A DNA stretch of 64,000 nt from an uncultured Erythrobacter sp. (GTDB lineage Bacteria; Pseudomonadota; Alphaproteobacteria; Sphingomonadales; Sphingomonadaceae): contig CANMOQ010000002.1 of assembly GCA_947499505.1 (NCBI GenBank), forward strand, positions 930,001 through 994,000. Direction: 5' to 3'. The notes beneath the pieces were generated by a model. That model did no database searches. It saw nothing but the letters and a program-made list of their open reading frames with translations, and was not told where the DNA came from. Positions 17,738-26,739 of this stretch are shown piece by piece. The position numbers and the translations under genes were made by a program. The number at the start of each line of letters is the position of its first letter. Within the stretch, counting starts at the first letter, position 1.

Positions 17738-18447
17738 GCTTGTCTGATGACAGCCTTCAAGAAGCTCTGCAAAGAGCGATCAATCCAACGGTACCTGAAG
17801 GTTTGGCACGCCGTATCTCAGTATCAGTTGTAACGGCATGTCCGGACGAAATATGGGCAGAACCGACTGAAACCGCCAGAACATCTCGGAGAGCTCTTAC
17901 TCTTGGTGGCCCAGCTGCCGCAGCCTGTCTGCTGGCGGCATTATTCACAGGCTCGCTCTTCAGTTCGGATGGCATCGCACCTAGTTCAGTGCACGAAGGG
18001 CGGATGGCTGCCGTTGCTTCGGAGAGCGTTGTCGATGTGGCTAGCTCACTGCGTCATCAACCAGCTGCGACCAGCTTCGCCTCGCTCCACGAATCCTCCG
18101 ATACGAAGGCGGCCGAAATGCCTCCGCTTATGGTCGCGGAAAGCTCGGGTTCAACAGAAAACGATGTGCAATCTGCTGTGTCGAGGTCAGATGTTAATAT
18201 TGCTGCGGCCGATGCGAGTGACAAGGATGTCAAACGCGCCGAGCAACCACGGACAATACGGATCGCAGCACGTGATCTGAATACCAATGGTTTTAAGCTT
18301 GAAGGTGTTGACGAAGTTCCGGCCAAGCCTGAAATTTATGGTCCGGTCCTTTCCGAGGAAGAGGAAAAGTCGTTTGTGGGCGGTAGTTCGCCGAGCGCGC
18401 GTGGCTACGGTCTTGTTGGTAGTTTCGCCGGCCCCAGCGGGCGCTAG
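17734..18447 (+). CDS. Putative anti-sigma factor, single-span membrane protein
   Basis: The 237-residue protein overlaps the sigma gene by 4 bp. Residues 1-50 are polar and probably cytoplasmic, residues 54-72 are hydrophobic (LGGPAAAACLLAALFTGSLF), and the rest is a low-complexity, Ser/Ala/Glu-rich periplasmic part with no recognisable fold. No zinc anti-sigma (HxxxCxxC) motif is present. The anti-sigma assignment rests on gene order, overlap and topology only. It could instead be an unrelated membrane protein translated together with the sigma factor. Confidence 0.6.
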   Translation: MSLSDDSLQEALQRAINPTVPEGLARRISVSVVTACPDEIWAEPTETARTSRRALTLGGPAAAACLLAALFTGSLFSSDGIAPSSVHEGRMAAVASESVVDVASSLRHQPAATSFASLHESSDTKAAEMPPLMVAESSGSTENDVQSAVSRSDVNIAAADASDKDVKRAEQPRTIRIAARDLNTNGFKLEGVDEVPAKPEIYGPVLSEEEEKSFVGGSSPSARGYGLVGSFAGPSGR

Positions 18448-18481
18448 GACGGATCAGCTTTATCTTGATCCCATACCCGCA

Positions 18482-19162
18482 TTAGCCAGGCTTTTGGTCT
18501 AGCAACGGTCTGGTTACGCAATTCAGCACTTCTTCAATGTGAGCAGAAAACAAGTCGATCAGATCGTTATCGAATTCGGTCTTGCCAAATTGCCGGAGAA
18601 CTCCAGATCGCGCCGTGCGTAGGGAAATCGGCATACCGATCAGCAGAACCGACAAAGCTTCTATATCCACATCGCTCAGCTCAGGGCGCCGAAGACGAAG
18701 CGCCGCCTTAAAGCGCTTTATCATGGGGTCGAACATTCGCTCAGAGATGATCGAGAAAGCCTCTGTAGGGGTCTGCTGCTCACGTAAAATGAAGCTGGAC
18801 CATGGCGCACTTTGTTCGGAAGCCATTATCTGCACGAACGCAAGAAGTGTTTGGCGACAATGTTCCAAAGCTTCGCTCGGTGACGAGAAACCTTCAGTGA
18901 CCTCGGCGCTCTCTTCCAAGCCGGAGCCGATCCGATCGGCGATACTCTCCGCGCAAGAAAGGTAAAGTCCTTGCTTCGAGCCAAAATGGTAGGTGATGGC
19001 GGACATCGTAGTTTTCGCTTTCGCGGCAATCGTTCGTGTACCCACGCCGTCGAACCCGTGTTGCCCGAACTCAGATATCGCCACTTCGATCAGTCGCTGC
19101 CTTAAATTTCCGCTCCTGGTGCGATTTCCTTCCTGCTGAATTTTCACTTGTCTGTTGGCCAT
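18482..19162 (-). CDS. TetR-family regulator with CecR-like C-terminal domain
   Basis: The protein has 226 residues from ATG 19162, which has AGAGGCGGG upstream. The 69-bp longer frame has no such site. The N-terminal TetR helix-turn-helix reads EFGQHGFDGVGTRTIAAKAKTTMSAITYHFGSKQGLYL. The C-terminal part (SEQSAPWSSFILREQQTPTEAF and SERMFDPMIKRF) matches the CecR/YbiH group, whose known members control envelope or efflux functions in response to small molecules. It lies 72 bp downstream of the BamA paralogue on the same strand, so it may be co-transcribed with that gene and the autotransporter. The two genes upstream are possible targets. Confidence 0.85.
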   Translation of the reverse strand: MANRQVKIQQEGNRTRSGNLRQRLIEVAISEFGQHGFDGVGTRTIAAKAKTTMSAITYHFGSKQGLYLSCAESIADRIGSGLEESAEVTEGFSSPSEALEHCRQTLLAFVQIMASEQSAPWSSFILREQQTPTEAFSIISERMFDPMIKRFKAALRLRRPELSDVDIEALSVLLIGMPISLRTARSGVLRQFGKTEFDNDLIDLFSAHIEEVLNCVTRPLLDQKPG

Positions 19163-19234
19163 GATCCCGCCTCTCTTCGCGGCGAACCGAGTAATCCCGG
19201 ATGGCATGGGGAGCAAGCTGGTACTGTGCATAGT

Positions 19235-21916
19235 CTAGAATTGTGTGCCGACGTTGAAAGAGAAGATCTGAGTTTCGTCACCATCCTGCTGAAGTAGCGG
19301 GATGGCGACATCGATACGGAACGGGCCAAACGGTGAGTTCCAGTTTACTCCCGCGCCGATTGCGATGCGAGGCTTCCAGGTATCGCCGATATACTGCTCT
19401 CGGAAGGGCGCGATTGACGAACCGAGCGCAGCATTTTGACGTCCGTCTGGAGCGACAGGGCTAATGGTCGAGATGGTTTCAGCGATGCCGTCGCCATCCA
19501 CATCGAAGGTCTGAGAGTACAGTGCCCGGCCTTCATCGTCTCGTGTGGCGATGAATTCACCCTCAGGGAAAGGGCTTTCAGACAATACTGGATCGGATAA
19601 GCTAAAGACCGATCCCACATCAAGAAATAGACTGGGCCTTAGCCCAAGCTCTCTTGCGCCGCCTGGAAGCGGTAGCTCAAGTTCAAGACGTCCCAGATAG
19701 TAAGCGTTGCCTCCCAAACCTTCACGGGTGGAGGTGCCGTCTTCTTCGTCACCATTTTCGTCGCTGACAAGCTGAACGCGTTCGATTGCAGGGCCAACTC
19801 CTCGAATATCGAAGCCGCGCATCTGGGGATTGCCAAGAAAAAATCTGTCGGTCAGTCGCGTGTCCTGATCATCGAGACTATGAATATAGCCGCCCTCGAT
19901 GGTTGCAGAAGCCACAAGGCCCGAGCCAAGATTGAAGTATCGAGCCGCATTCCCTCGAAAGCGCAAATACGACACTGAACCACCAAGCCCAGCAAACTCA
20001 CCTCCAATTGAGTAGCGTGTGCCGCGTGTAGGTCGAAAATTGCTGTCCAGATTTGTGTGGTTCAACGTTAATCCAACAAGTGAGACGGTTCGCTTCCCCA
20101 CGGCATCGCACAAATACCGACCAGCTATCAGTGGTTCGCAAGTTTCCTCACCGTCTCCATCCAGATCGGCAAAAAAAGCGTTCTCGTCCAGCGAGACATT
20201 TTCCTGGTTGAGCGTGTAGCTACCTATAAGAGCAGCATACTCAGACAATGGTACGCCAACGCGCATCGACATACCTGTAGTGGCCTGCTGATAGGATGAA
20301 TCGCCATCGCGGTAGAAGCCATCGTCATAGTTTCGGTGATAGATGTCGCCACCGAATGAAATATTCCGGTCCCACAAATATGGCTCGGTGAAACTTGCTT
20401 GCACGGATTGCGACACCCCAGAGAGATTCACGCCGAGGCCAATTGTTTGCCCGCGCCCTCGGAAGTTGCGTTGTCTGATTGAGCTGGAAAAGATCAGACT
20501 CTCGACCGACGAGAAACCGGCAGATAGCGAAAGCTCCCCTGTCGGATTTTCCTGGATATTGGCCTCCAGAATCATTCGATCGGGAGTGCTGCCCTCTTTC
20601 TGCTCTATCTCGAAGTTTTCTTGGAAATAGCCCAAAGACCTTATTCGGTTGGTCGATCGCTTGACCGAGAGTGAACTGAAGGCGTCGCCCTCGGCAATAC
20701 GAAACTCTCGCCGGACAACTTTATCCTGCGTGAGGGTATTCCCGTTCACGTCGACACGCTCGACATACACTCTGGGTGCTTCACGCGCTATGAAATCGAC
20801 ATCCATGGTCAAGTTGTCTTTGTCACGCCGGAAACGGGGCTCGACTTCCGCAAAGGCATAGCCCAGAGTGCCAACGAGTTCGGTTAGTTGTTCGACCGTG
20901 TCCTCGACGAGTTTTGCATCATACCAATCGCCGCTCTTCATGGGGAGACGACTTTCCAGGGACGAACTATCGATGTCTCGTAATTCGACCTCTGCACCGA
21001 TCTGGCCAAATTTGTACCGTTCTCCCTCTTCAATGGTGTAAGTTATGATGAAGTCGCGTTTGTCGGGCGTTAGCTCGGCGACTGCCGAGATGACTCGAAA
21101 ATCTGCGTAGCCATTGGTCAGGTAGAACTGTCTCAGCTTTTGCTGGTCGAAGGCGAGCCGGTCCGGATCGTAGGTTTTGTTCGAGCTTAGAAAGTTTTTG
21201 GCCCGGTTTTCTCGCGTGACCATCTCGCCCAAGATTATCTCATCATCGAACACCTCGTTGCCGAGGATGTTGATTTTTTGCACTTTCGACTTCGGCCCTT
21301 CGCTAATCTCGAACACGATATCGACCCGGTTCTGTGCGAGCTGAACCAGCTTTGGCTCAACAGTCGCACCGAACCGACCCTGCCGCTTGTAGAGTTCGAC
21401 AATACGGGCAACGTCTGCGCGGACCTTTGAACGGGTAAATATCTGCCGCGGCGATAGCTTGATCTCAGGCAGGATCTTGTCCGATTTAACGCGCTTGTTG
21501 CCTTCAAGCAGGATCCGATTGATGACCGGATTCTCCTGAAGCTGTAGTGTTAGCACACCATCGCTGAATGTGATGGAGTAGCTGGCAAACAGGCCGGTGT
21601 TCGCCAGATCCTTGAGTGCCTGGTCGGCATCGGCAGCGCTGTACTCATCACCAACTCGCAACCGGATGTAGCTCAGGATGGTATTAGCTTCGAGCCGTTC
21701 GTTTCCTAGAACGGAAATAGACCGGATAATCTGCGTCGTTTCGGCTTCGACTTCCTGAGCAAGAATGGAGGGAGTGTCCTGCGCGAATGCCGCTACGGGT
21801 AAACTGCCAAGCATGCACCCTACTGCGAGCGCTCGTAAGTGCCCGTTGGGTCGGACATGTAGCTTGAAGGCGAAGTCCGTGAGGAGCGCCGATCTATCAG
21901 TGCCATAATACCGCAT
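19235..21916 (-). CDS. bamA: BamA-family outer-membrane assembly factor (paralogue)
   Basis: This is an Omp85/BamA protein of 893 residues. After a signal region ending VAAFAQ there are five POTRA-type repeats (about residues 50-430, including ISVLGNERLEANTI, ILLEGNKRVKSDKIL and INILGNEVFDDEIIL) and a 16-strand barrel ending in FNVGTQF. The barrel has the Omp85 motif as MRGFDIRGVGP (the VRGY/F region). In alphaproteobacteria the housekeeping bamA usually sits between rseP and lpxD/fabZ/lpxA. None of those is here, so this looks like an additional copy. It starts 13 bp after the autotransporter stop, which suggests a dedicated partner. An in-frame GTG 9 bp upstream is an alternative start. Confidence 0.88.
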   Translation of the reverse strand: MRYYGTDRSALLTDFAFKLHVRPNGHLRALAVGCMLGSLPVAAFAQDTPSILAQEVEAETTQIIRSISVLGNERLEANTILSYIRLRVGDEYSAADADQALKDLANTGLFASYSITFSDGVLTLQLQENPVINRILLEGNKRVKSDKILPEIKLSPRQIFTRSKVRADVARIVELYKRQGRFGATVEPKLVQLAQNRVDIVFEISEGPKSKVQKINILGNEVFDDEIILGEMVTRENRAKNFLSSNKTYDPDRLAFDQQKLRQFYLTNGYADFRVISAVAELTPDKRDFIITYTIEEGERYKFGQIGAEVELRDIDSSSLESRLPMKSGDWYDAKLVEDTVEQLTELVGTLGYAFAEVEPRFRRDKDNLTMDVDFIAREAPRVYVERVDVNGNTLTQDKVVRREFRIAEGDAFSSLSVKRSTNRIRSLGYFQENFEIEQKEGSTPDRMILEANIQENPTGELSLSAGFSSVESLIFSSSIRQRNFRGRGQTIGLGVNLSGVSQSVQASFTEPYLWDRNISFGGDIYHRNYDDGFYRDGDSSYQQATTGMSMRVGVPLSEYAALIGSYTLNQENVSLDENAFFADLDGDGEETCEPLIAGRYLCDAVGKRTVSLVGLTLNHTNLDSNFRPTRGTRYSIGGEFAGLGGSVSYLRFRGNAARYFNLGSGLVASATIEGGYIHSLDDQDTRLTDRFFLGNPQMRGFDIRGVGPAIERVQLVSDENGDEEDGTSTREGLGGNAYYLGRLELELPLPGGARELGLRPSLFLDVGSVFSLSDPVLSESPFPEGEFIATRDDEGRALYSQTFDVDGDGIAETISTISPVAPDGRQNAALGSSIAPFREQYIGDTWKPRIAIGAGVNWNSPFGPFRIDVAIPLLQQDGDETQIFSFNVGTQF

Positions 21917-21929
21917 TACTGGCACGGCG

Positions 21930-24900
21930 TTAAAACGCCACTTCCAGACCAGCCTGCACGGAGAGGGTGGTTTGATCGCCTTCGATTTCGCCTGCTCCGG
22001 TCACGAACCATTTGAAGTCGTAGCCGCCACCGCTTACTCCCAAACGTCCAACCCAGGCGTCTTCGATATTACGACCGGCAAGAGTGAAGGAATCGCCATC
22101 CTCAAAACTGGCGCTGGTATCACCAAGCGCTCCACCCAAATTGGTCCGACGTCCAGCAGAAAACGATACAGCAAACGGAACGCTATCGTTTCGGGGTTTG
22201 CTCAGCGCGTAGCTAATTGAGACGAGCGTATTGAGATTGAAAGCGTCGCTAGCCCTGTCTTCTAAGACCAAGTTCATTCCATCTCCGCCACCGTCCTCCT
22301 CGTACTCGTCCTCGTCGAGACGGAAGTACTCGATTGAAACTTCCGGTGTGACTGCAAGTCGGGAGCCGAGATCGGCACGGTAGGAAAGACCAGCCAAACC
22401 AGAATATAGCAGGCCGTTATAGTCGCCGGAAGCCGTTCTCGTGACATCGGGCGCATCCTGTTCGCCGTCATCATCGGAATCGTCCTCGCCGTCGATATAT
22501 CCTTCGAAAGTCCGTTCGGAACCGAACGAGAGATAGGCCGCCGAGCCTCTCGCGAAAGCGAGCAGTTTGCCGAATCGCTGGCGCCAGTGAAGTGCTACTT
22601 CGTATTGCGAAAGGTCGGTCTTGCCCTCAGCATCCTCGTTGGTGTTATCGCCCCAGAAGAAGTTACCCGAAAGGCCGATCCGCCCATCACCTATTCCGAG
22701 TTCATAACCACCAGTTACACCGATCCCGCCAACCGAGTAGCTCCCGGTGGTCACCACGTCGCGTTCGCCTGAAAGCGTATACGCCTCGGCCCAGATGCGG
22801 GTGTTGCTGACATCGAACATCGTATCATGGTCTGAGACGTTCGAACCCGCGATGCGCGATGCGCGTGTAACCAGATCGAAATTCCCACCAGAATAGTCGG
22901 GTGTAAGCGCGAGAAGTTGGCTTTGGAGAAGGGTCTGGTTGTCAGCCGCGAGAAGGCTTCCTTCGATCGAGGCATCGCTCGCTGCTGCGTCCAAGATTGG
23001 GGTCAGCGCAGAATCGAGCACGGGGTCGAGGCCGAGTTCGCCGGATGTCTTCCGGCGGATGTCGAGAGTGATTTCACCCGCACTCTGATCGGTGTTGACT
23101 TGCCCGGTATACAAAAACGGCAAATCGGTATCTTCACCGCCATAGCTCGGGGAGCCGGTCAATGAATCGGCTGTGAGCACCAGATAGCTGTCTTCGACGA
23201 AATCGAGGGAGGAAACACTGGCGCCTATAGTCGACCCGCTTTCGAAGTTGGCCGAATCTACATCGATTAGTGAATTCTCACCGGTATCCGTGTCGATGAA
23301 GACGACCAGCGTACCATCGCTGCCGACATCGAGGCTGGAAAACGACAGAATGTCGGTATCCGTTGCGCCAAACGATCCAGAAAGAAGATCGACCGATAAT
23401 TGGCTGCCACCCTCGATCTCGCCTCGAAAGCTGCCCGAACCAGTGATGGCGAGTATGCCGGGCTGCTCATTAAACTCCAGCTCGCCTCTCAATACCGCCT
23501 CGTCGGCTATGGAAAGGCTTCCCGTCCCCGTCCCGAAATCGATGTCTCCGCGATAAATTGAGTCGCCGGTCAGCCTGACCTCGTCATCGCCTGCGCCAAA
23601 GAAACTGTCTCCTCTCACTTGGCCATCACTGACGTCGAGCAGATCGTTACCGGCGCCCGTCAGAATATCGCCGGTTATCGAAGTGGTGATGAGTTCTTCT
23701 TCGTCTTCGTCCTCATCTTCTGGAGAAAACTGGACGATTGAAACGCCGCTCGTGTTTGCAGAAAGATCGATTGCGACGACGATGTCTTCGAAAGAGCCGT
23801 TGGCGGTTATGAAGCCGTTCGAACGGATGCTCGTCAATGTGCCCGAAAGATCTCGCACGGCATATGATGCACCGTCGCCAGGCGAGCTGATGTTCGAAGT
23901 TATTGTGCCACCCTCTTGGATGTCCAAGGTTCGAACGACGGCATTCTCGCCAATGAGCAGGGCGGTTGCGGTGGAGTCCAGAGTTGTCGCGGAAATCCGA
24001 CCGGAAACACCGATCCCGCCTTGCAAATCGACGACTTCACCATTTCCGGCGATCGAAACCCCGGTCGCATCTATCGAACGAGCTGAGCCATTACCACTAA
24101 CACTTCCGTCGACTTGCAGTGCGAAACCGTCGCTACCAGCTCCGATTGTAAGTGGGTTGGCATCGCCAATCAGGAGAGCCGGCGCTGCACCACGGCCAAC
24201 GATCGAGCCGCTCCCTTCCTCGCTGTCTTCGAAACCGTCATTATCCTCATCATCGTTATTGGAATCATCGTCATCTGGTGGGACGGCAACGACGATTCCA
24301 CCCGTCACGTCATCCCTCACCCAGACCGAAGGGGCGCCGACGCGCAAATCGTCGCGTGAAAAGGACATCGAAACACCATCATCAGTGGTGAAGCTGTTGG
24401 CCTGGCCTATCGAACCCTGCAGAACCAGCGTACCGTCGATCACTCCATCAGCGATGTAAGCGCTTGCACTTCTTCCAGCGATCTGGATCGATCCCCGCAG
24501 CTGGATATCGCCAGTGACGTCGCCGGTCCTCACGCCAACACTATTGTCGCCCAGAACCCCTATCCTGCCGGTATGCACCAGATCGCCGACCAATTGGGCA
24601 TCGACGACGATTCCGCCCGACGACAGGCCATCGACCAGGATGTCACCATCATTGTTTATGGTGCCGGTGAATGTCCCGCCACCCTCAACCAGAATTCCGT
24701 AGCGATTGCTTGCACGCGCGACCGGGCCGTCGACAATCCGGTCATCGTTATCGTCATCGGTGGAGAAATCTTCTTGGACGATGATATCGCCTTCGTTGAA
24801 GATAGTGCCCGAGACATCTGGGCGGACAAGAATGCCGATTGCACCGTCATCCTCACCCGCTTCGATTTCGCCTTCGCTTGTGACGCTGTTCGAGCTATCG

Positions 24901-25085
24901 ACAATCACTGCCGGGCCATTCGCGACCTCCACGGAACCGTCTTCGGTTATCGTGATGTCGCCAGCCTGAGACGTACGGAGCGGGCCGTTTCTCTCGTCGT
25001 TAACCTGTGTTTGTGCGCTTGCGAGGGATGGGATGAGGGCGATAAACGGGAGCGACCAGATTGCTACGATTTTGGTTTGATCCAT
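21930..25085 (-). CDS. Autotransporter (type Va-like) with acidic passenger domain
   Basis: The protein has 1051 residues from ATG 25085 (GGAG 10 bp upstream), with a signal peptide ending SLASAQ. The passenger, about residues 25-740, is rich in Gly/Asp/Ser/Val with repeated beta-helix-like units (for example GDIQLRGSIQIAGRSASAYIADGVIDGTLVLQGSIG). It includes several very acidic loops (DDDDSNNDDEDNDG and EDEDEDEEE) that could bind cations. The C-terminal ~290 residues form an autotransporter beta-barrel (RIWAEAYTLSGERD onward), ending in Phe (GLEVAF). No enzymatic motif was recognised in the passenger. The BamA paralogue gene follows immediately. Confidence 0.85.
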   Translation of the reverse strand: MDQTKIVAIWSLPFIALIPSLASAQTQVNDERNGPLRTSQAGDITITEDGSVEVANGPAVIVDSSNSVTSEGEIEAGEDDGAIGILVRPDVSGTIFNEGDIIVQEDFSTDDDNDDRIVDGPVARASNRYGILVEGGGTFTGTINNDGDILVDGLSSGGIVVDAQLVGDLVHTGRIGVLGDNSVGVRTGDVTGDIQLRGSIQIAGRSASAYIADGVIDGTLVLQGSIGQANSFTTDDGVSMSFSRDDLRVGAPSVWVRDDVTGGIVVAVPPDDDDSNNDDEDNDGFEDSEEGSGSIVGRGAAPALLIGDANPLTIGAGSDGFALQVDGSVSGNGSARSIDATGVSIAGNGEVVDLQGGIGVSGRISATTLDSTATALLIGENAVVRTLDIQEGGTITSNISSPGDGASYAVRDLSGTLTSIRSNGFITANGSFEDIVVAIDLSANTSGVSIVQFSPEDEDEDEEELITTSITGDILTGAGNDLLDVSDGQVRGDSFFGAGDDEVRLTGDSIYRGDIDFGTGTGSLSIADEAVLRGELEFNEQPGILAITGSGSFRGEIEGGSQLSVDLLSGSFGATDTDILSFSSLDVGSDGTLVVFIDTDTGENSLIDVDSANFESGSTIGASVSSLDFVEDSYLVLTADSLTGSPSYGGEDTDLPFLYTGQVNTDQSAGEITLDIRRKTSGELGLDPVLDSALTPILDAAASDASIEGSLLAADNQTLLQSQLLALTPDYSGGNFDLVTRASRIAGSNVSDHDTMFDVSNTRIWAEAYTLSGERDVVTTGSYSVGGIGVTGGYELGIGDGRIGLSGNFFWGDNTNEDAEGKTDLSQYEVALHWRQRFGKLLAFARGSAAYLSFGSERTFEGYIDGEDDSDDDGEQDAPDVTRTASGDYNGLLYSGLAGLSYRADLGSRLAVTPEVSIEYFRLDEDEYEEDGGGDGMNLVLEDRASDAFNLNTLVSISYALSKPRNDSVPFAVSFSAGRRTNLGGALGDTSASFEDGDSFTLAGRNIEDAWVGRLGVSGGGYDFKWFVTGAGEIEGDQTTLSVQAGLEVAF

Positions 25086-25379
25086 GCGCGATTTTCTCCA
25101 CTGCAAATGACACAGCCGCCAAATGCTGTTGCTGATCAAGACGCGTTGAGTTGACCAAAACCTTCGCTTCCGACTGTTTTGCGTTCAAATGCAGTCTGGA
25201 AACCAAATGAACATGCGGATCCTGTTTTCCTTTACCTTGGAGCGCTATGGACGGCGCCATACGCATCCGGCATGGGGGAAAGGTAGCCTTGGTTGCCAGC
25301 ACTCAGGCTGCAATCGGAGCTGATAGGCTTTCTCTATACTTGCGTGACGGCTCAGACGGCTCAAGTCGCGTGTTCTGGC
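25086..25379. other. Upstream region of autotransporter operon
   Basis: These 294 bp between the autotransporter start and the end of the GNAT gene hold no gene I can support. They should contain the promoter of the autotransporter-bamA unit. No clear operator or terminator was recognised. Confidence 0.35.
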
Positions 25380-25979
25380 CTATTGGTTGCCAAGCTGCAT
25401 TCCGATGAACTCTGGCCCACCGTTTGGAACAAACCAACGGTGCGTTTCCTCAAAGCCGAGGTGGCGGTACAAGGGAATATTGGAGTGCAGCGACGTTTCG
25501 AGAAAGATCGGTAGCCGATACTCGCGCGCCAATTCTTTGCCAAATTCAATGGTCTCTCGCGCTAGCCCTTGACCCTGTCCATCAGGATGGCAGCCCAAGA
25601 TGTGAAGGTAGAGATACCGATATGACGGATGGTTTCTTGCTATCGACGCATCAAGTGTGTTCGCCCTGAACACATTCTTGCCAAGGGTCGCCACATATTT
25701 GGGCGCGTCAAGAACACGCCTTATTGGGCTGTCATGTATCGCTCCTGGCAGACGCCAAAGCGAAGCCACCGAACCATCTTGCGATGCGCCTATCACTCCG
25801 TATCGATACGTATAGTCCAACAAGATATTATAAAGCCCTACCAGAGATTCAGGATTGGGCTTTTCCCGATTGAAGATGTATCTGATGCCAGGATCATCTT
25901 GAAATGCGAATGCAAGGCTACTTGCAAGTCTAGGACGCAGCCGTTTGAAGTCGCCGCGTGACAGGGCAGCTATCCTCAT
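25380..25979 (-). CDS. GNAT-family N-acetyltransferase
   Basis: This 199-residue cytoplasmic protein has the acetyl-CoA-binding core LYLHILGCHPDGQGQGLARETIEFGKELA (Q/RxxGxG/A-like loop) and the final GNAT strand FLETSLHSNIPLYRHLGFEETHRW. The N-terminal half resembles uncharacterised GNAT proteins often found next to TetR regulators. Its start overlaps the stop of the TetR gene by 4 bp, so the two are co-translated. The acceptor substrate is unknown. Detoxification of, or resistance to, the compound handled by the divergent monooxygenase is a guess. Confidence 0.82.
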   Translation of the reverse strand: MRIAALSRGDFKRLRPRLASSLAFAFQDDPGIRYIFNREKPNPESLVGLYNILLDYTYRYGVIGASQDGSVASLWRLPGAIHDSPIRRVLDAPKYVATLGKNVFRANTLDASIARNHPSYRYLYLHILGCHPDGQGQGLARETIEFGKELAREYRLPIFLETSLHSNIPLYRHLGFEETHRWFVPNGGPEFIGMQLGNQ

Positions 25980-26641
25980 TGCGCGCTTTCCTTTGGCATG
26001 GTTTCGGGCGCCTCGTTCCAGCCAATACCGCGTGCGATCGTATGGATGATCCGCTGTGTCGCCTCTTTGTTACGGACGCTGTCGTCTGCCGCGAACTTAT
26101 TGGCGGTCAGCACGGCCTGCCCGTGAATTGAAACCCAAAAAATTCGCGCCAATTCCGCGATTGAGATGCCCTGTGAACTCGCGTGAGGCTTCATAAACCT
26201 CAATGCGTCTTCGAGCACGGCGATCGGGCTGAGGCCGGCTTCTCCTTTGGCATCCGTCTTAAAATTTTTCCTGATGCTATGATGGGCAAACATGGCGTCG
26301 AACTCGCGCCTGTTTCGAACAGCGAAATCAACATATCCATGCGCCATCGCGATCAATGCCTGCATGGGCTTACCTCCATCGGTGCCTTCGTATTCGCGCA
26401 AGGTAGCAGTCAGCGTGTCGGCAAGATTTGCAAAATAGTCCAAGGCGAGCGCTGCCAGAAGATCATCGCGTGATTTGAAATGTCGATAGACCGCTGATGG
26501 GTCCACGCCCGCTTCACGGGCACATTTTCGCAAGCTCAACTTCTCGTGACCGGAAATGGCTACTTGTCTCGCAGCGGCAAACAGCAGCGCGTCGCGTAAA
26601 GCGCCGTGATGATAGGCCCGCGGAGGGTTTTCACTTCCCAT
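25976..26641 (-). CDS. TetR/AcrR-family transcriptional regulator
   Basis: The 221-residue protein has an N-terminal helix-turn-helix (LSLRKCAREAGVDPSAVYRHFKSRDDLLAALA). A C-terminal ligand domain of the WHG/TetR_C type follows (FWVSIHGQAVLTANKF). It is divergent from a flavin monooxygenase gene, and the 98-bp gap contains a near-perfect palindrome (26669-26689), so it probably represses itself and that monooxygenase. It overlaps the GNAT gene downstream. The ligand is probably the monooxygenase substrate or a related compound (inference). Confidence 0.88.
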   Translation of the reverse strand: MGSENPPRAYHHGALRDALLFAAARQVAISGHEKLSLRKCAREAGVDPSAVYRHFKSRDDLLAALALDYFANLADTLTATLREYEGTDGGKPMQALIAMAHGYVDFAVRNRREFDAMFAHHSIRKNFKTDAKGEAGLSPIAVLEDALRFMKPHASSQGISIAELARIFWVSIHGQAVLTANKFAADDSVRNKEATQRIIHTIARGIGWNEAPETMPKESAQ

Positions 26642-26668
26642 AAATAAAAATTAGCGCCATCAGAGGCA

Positions 26669-26689
26669 AATGTAAACAGTGTTGACATT
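26669..26689. promoter_or_regulatory. Candidate TetR operator overlapping a -35 element
   Basis: AATGTAAAC and GTTGACATT are separated by 3 bp and are reverse complements at 8 of 9 positions. TTGACA at 26682-26687 inside the right arm is a consensus -35 hexamer for the plus-strand monooxygenase gene, so binding here would block transcription. The position, between the divergent tetR and monooxygenase genes, is typical for TetR autoregulation. Confidence 0.6.
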
Positions 26690-26739
26690 AAACTGTTCGG
26701 CGATAGAGCGACGGGCGGATCCAAATGCAGGAGCGAATT

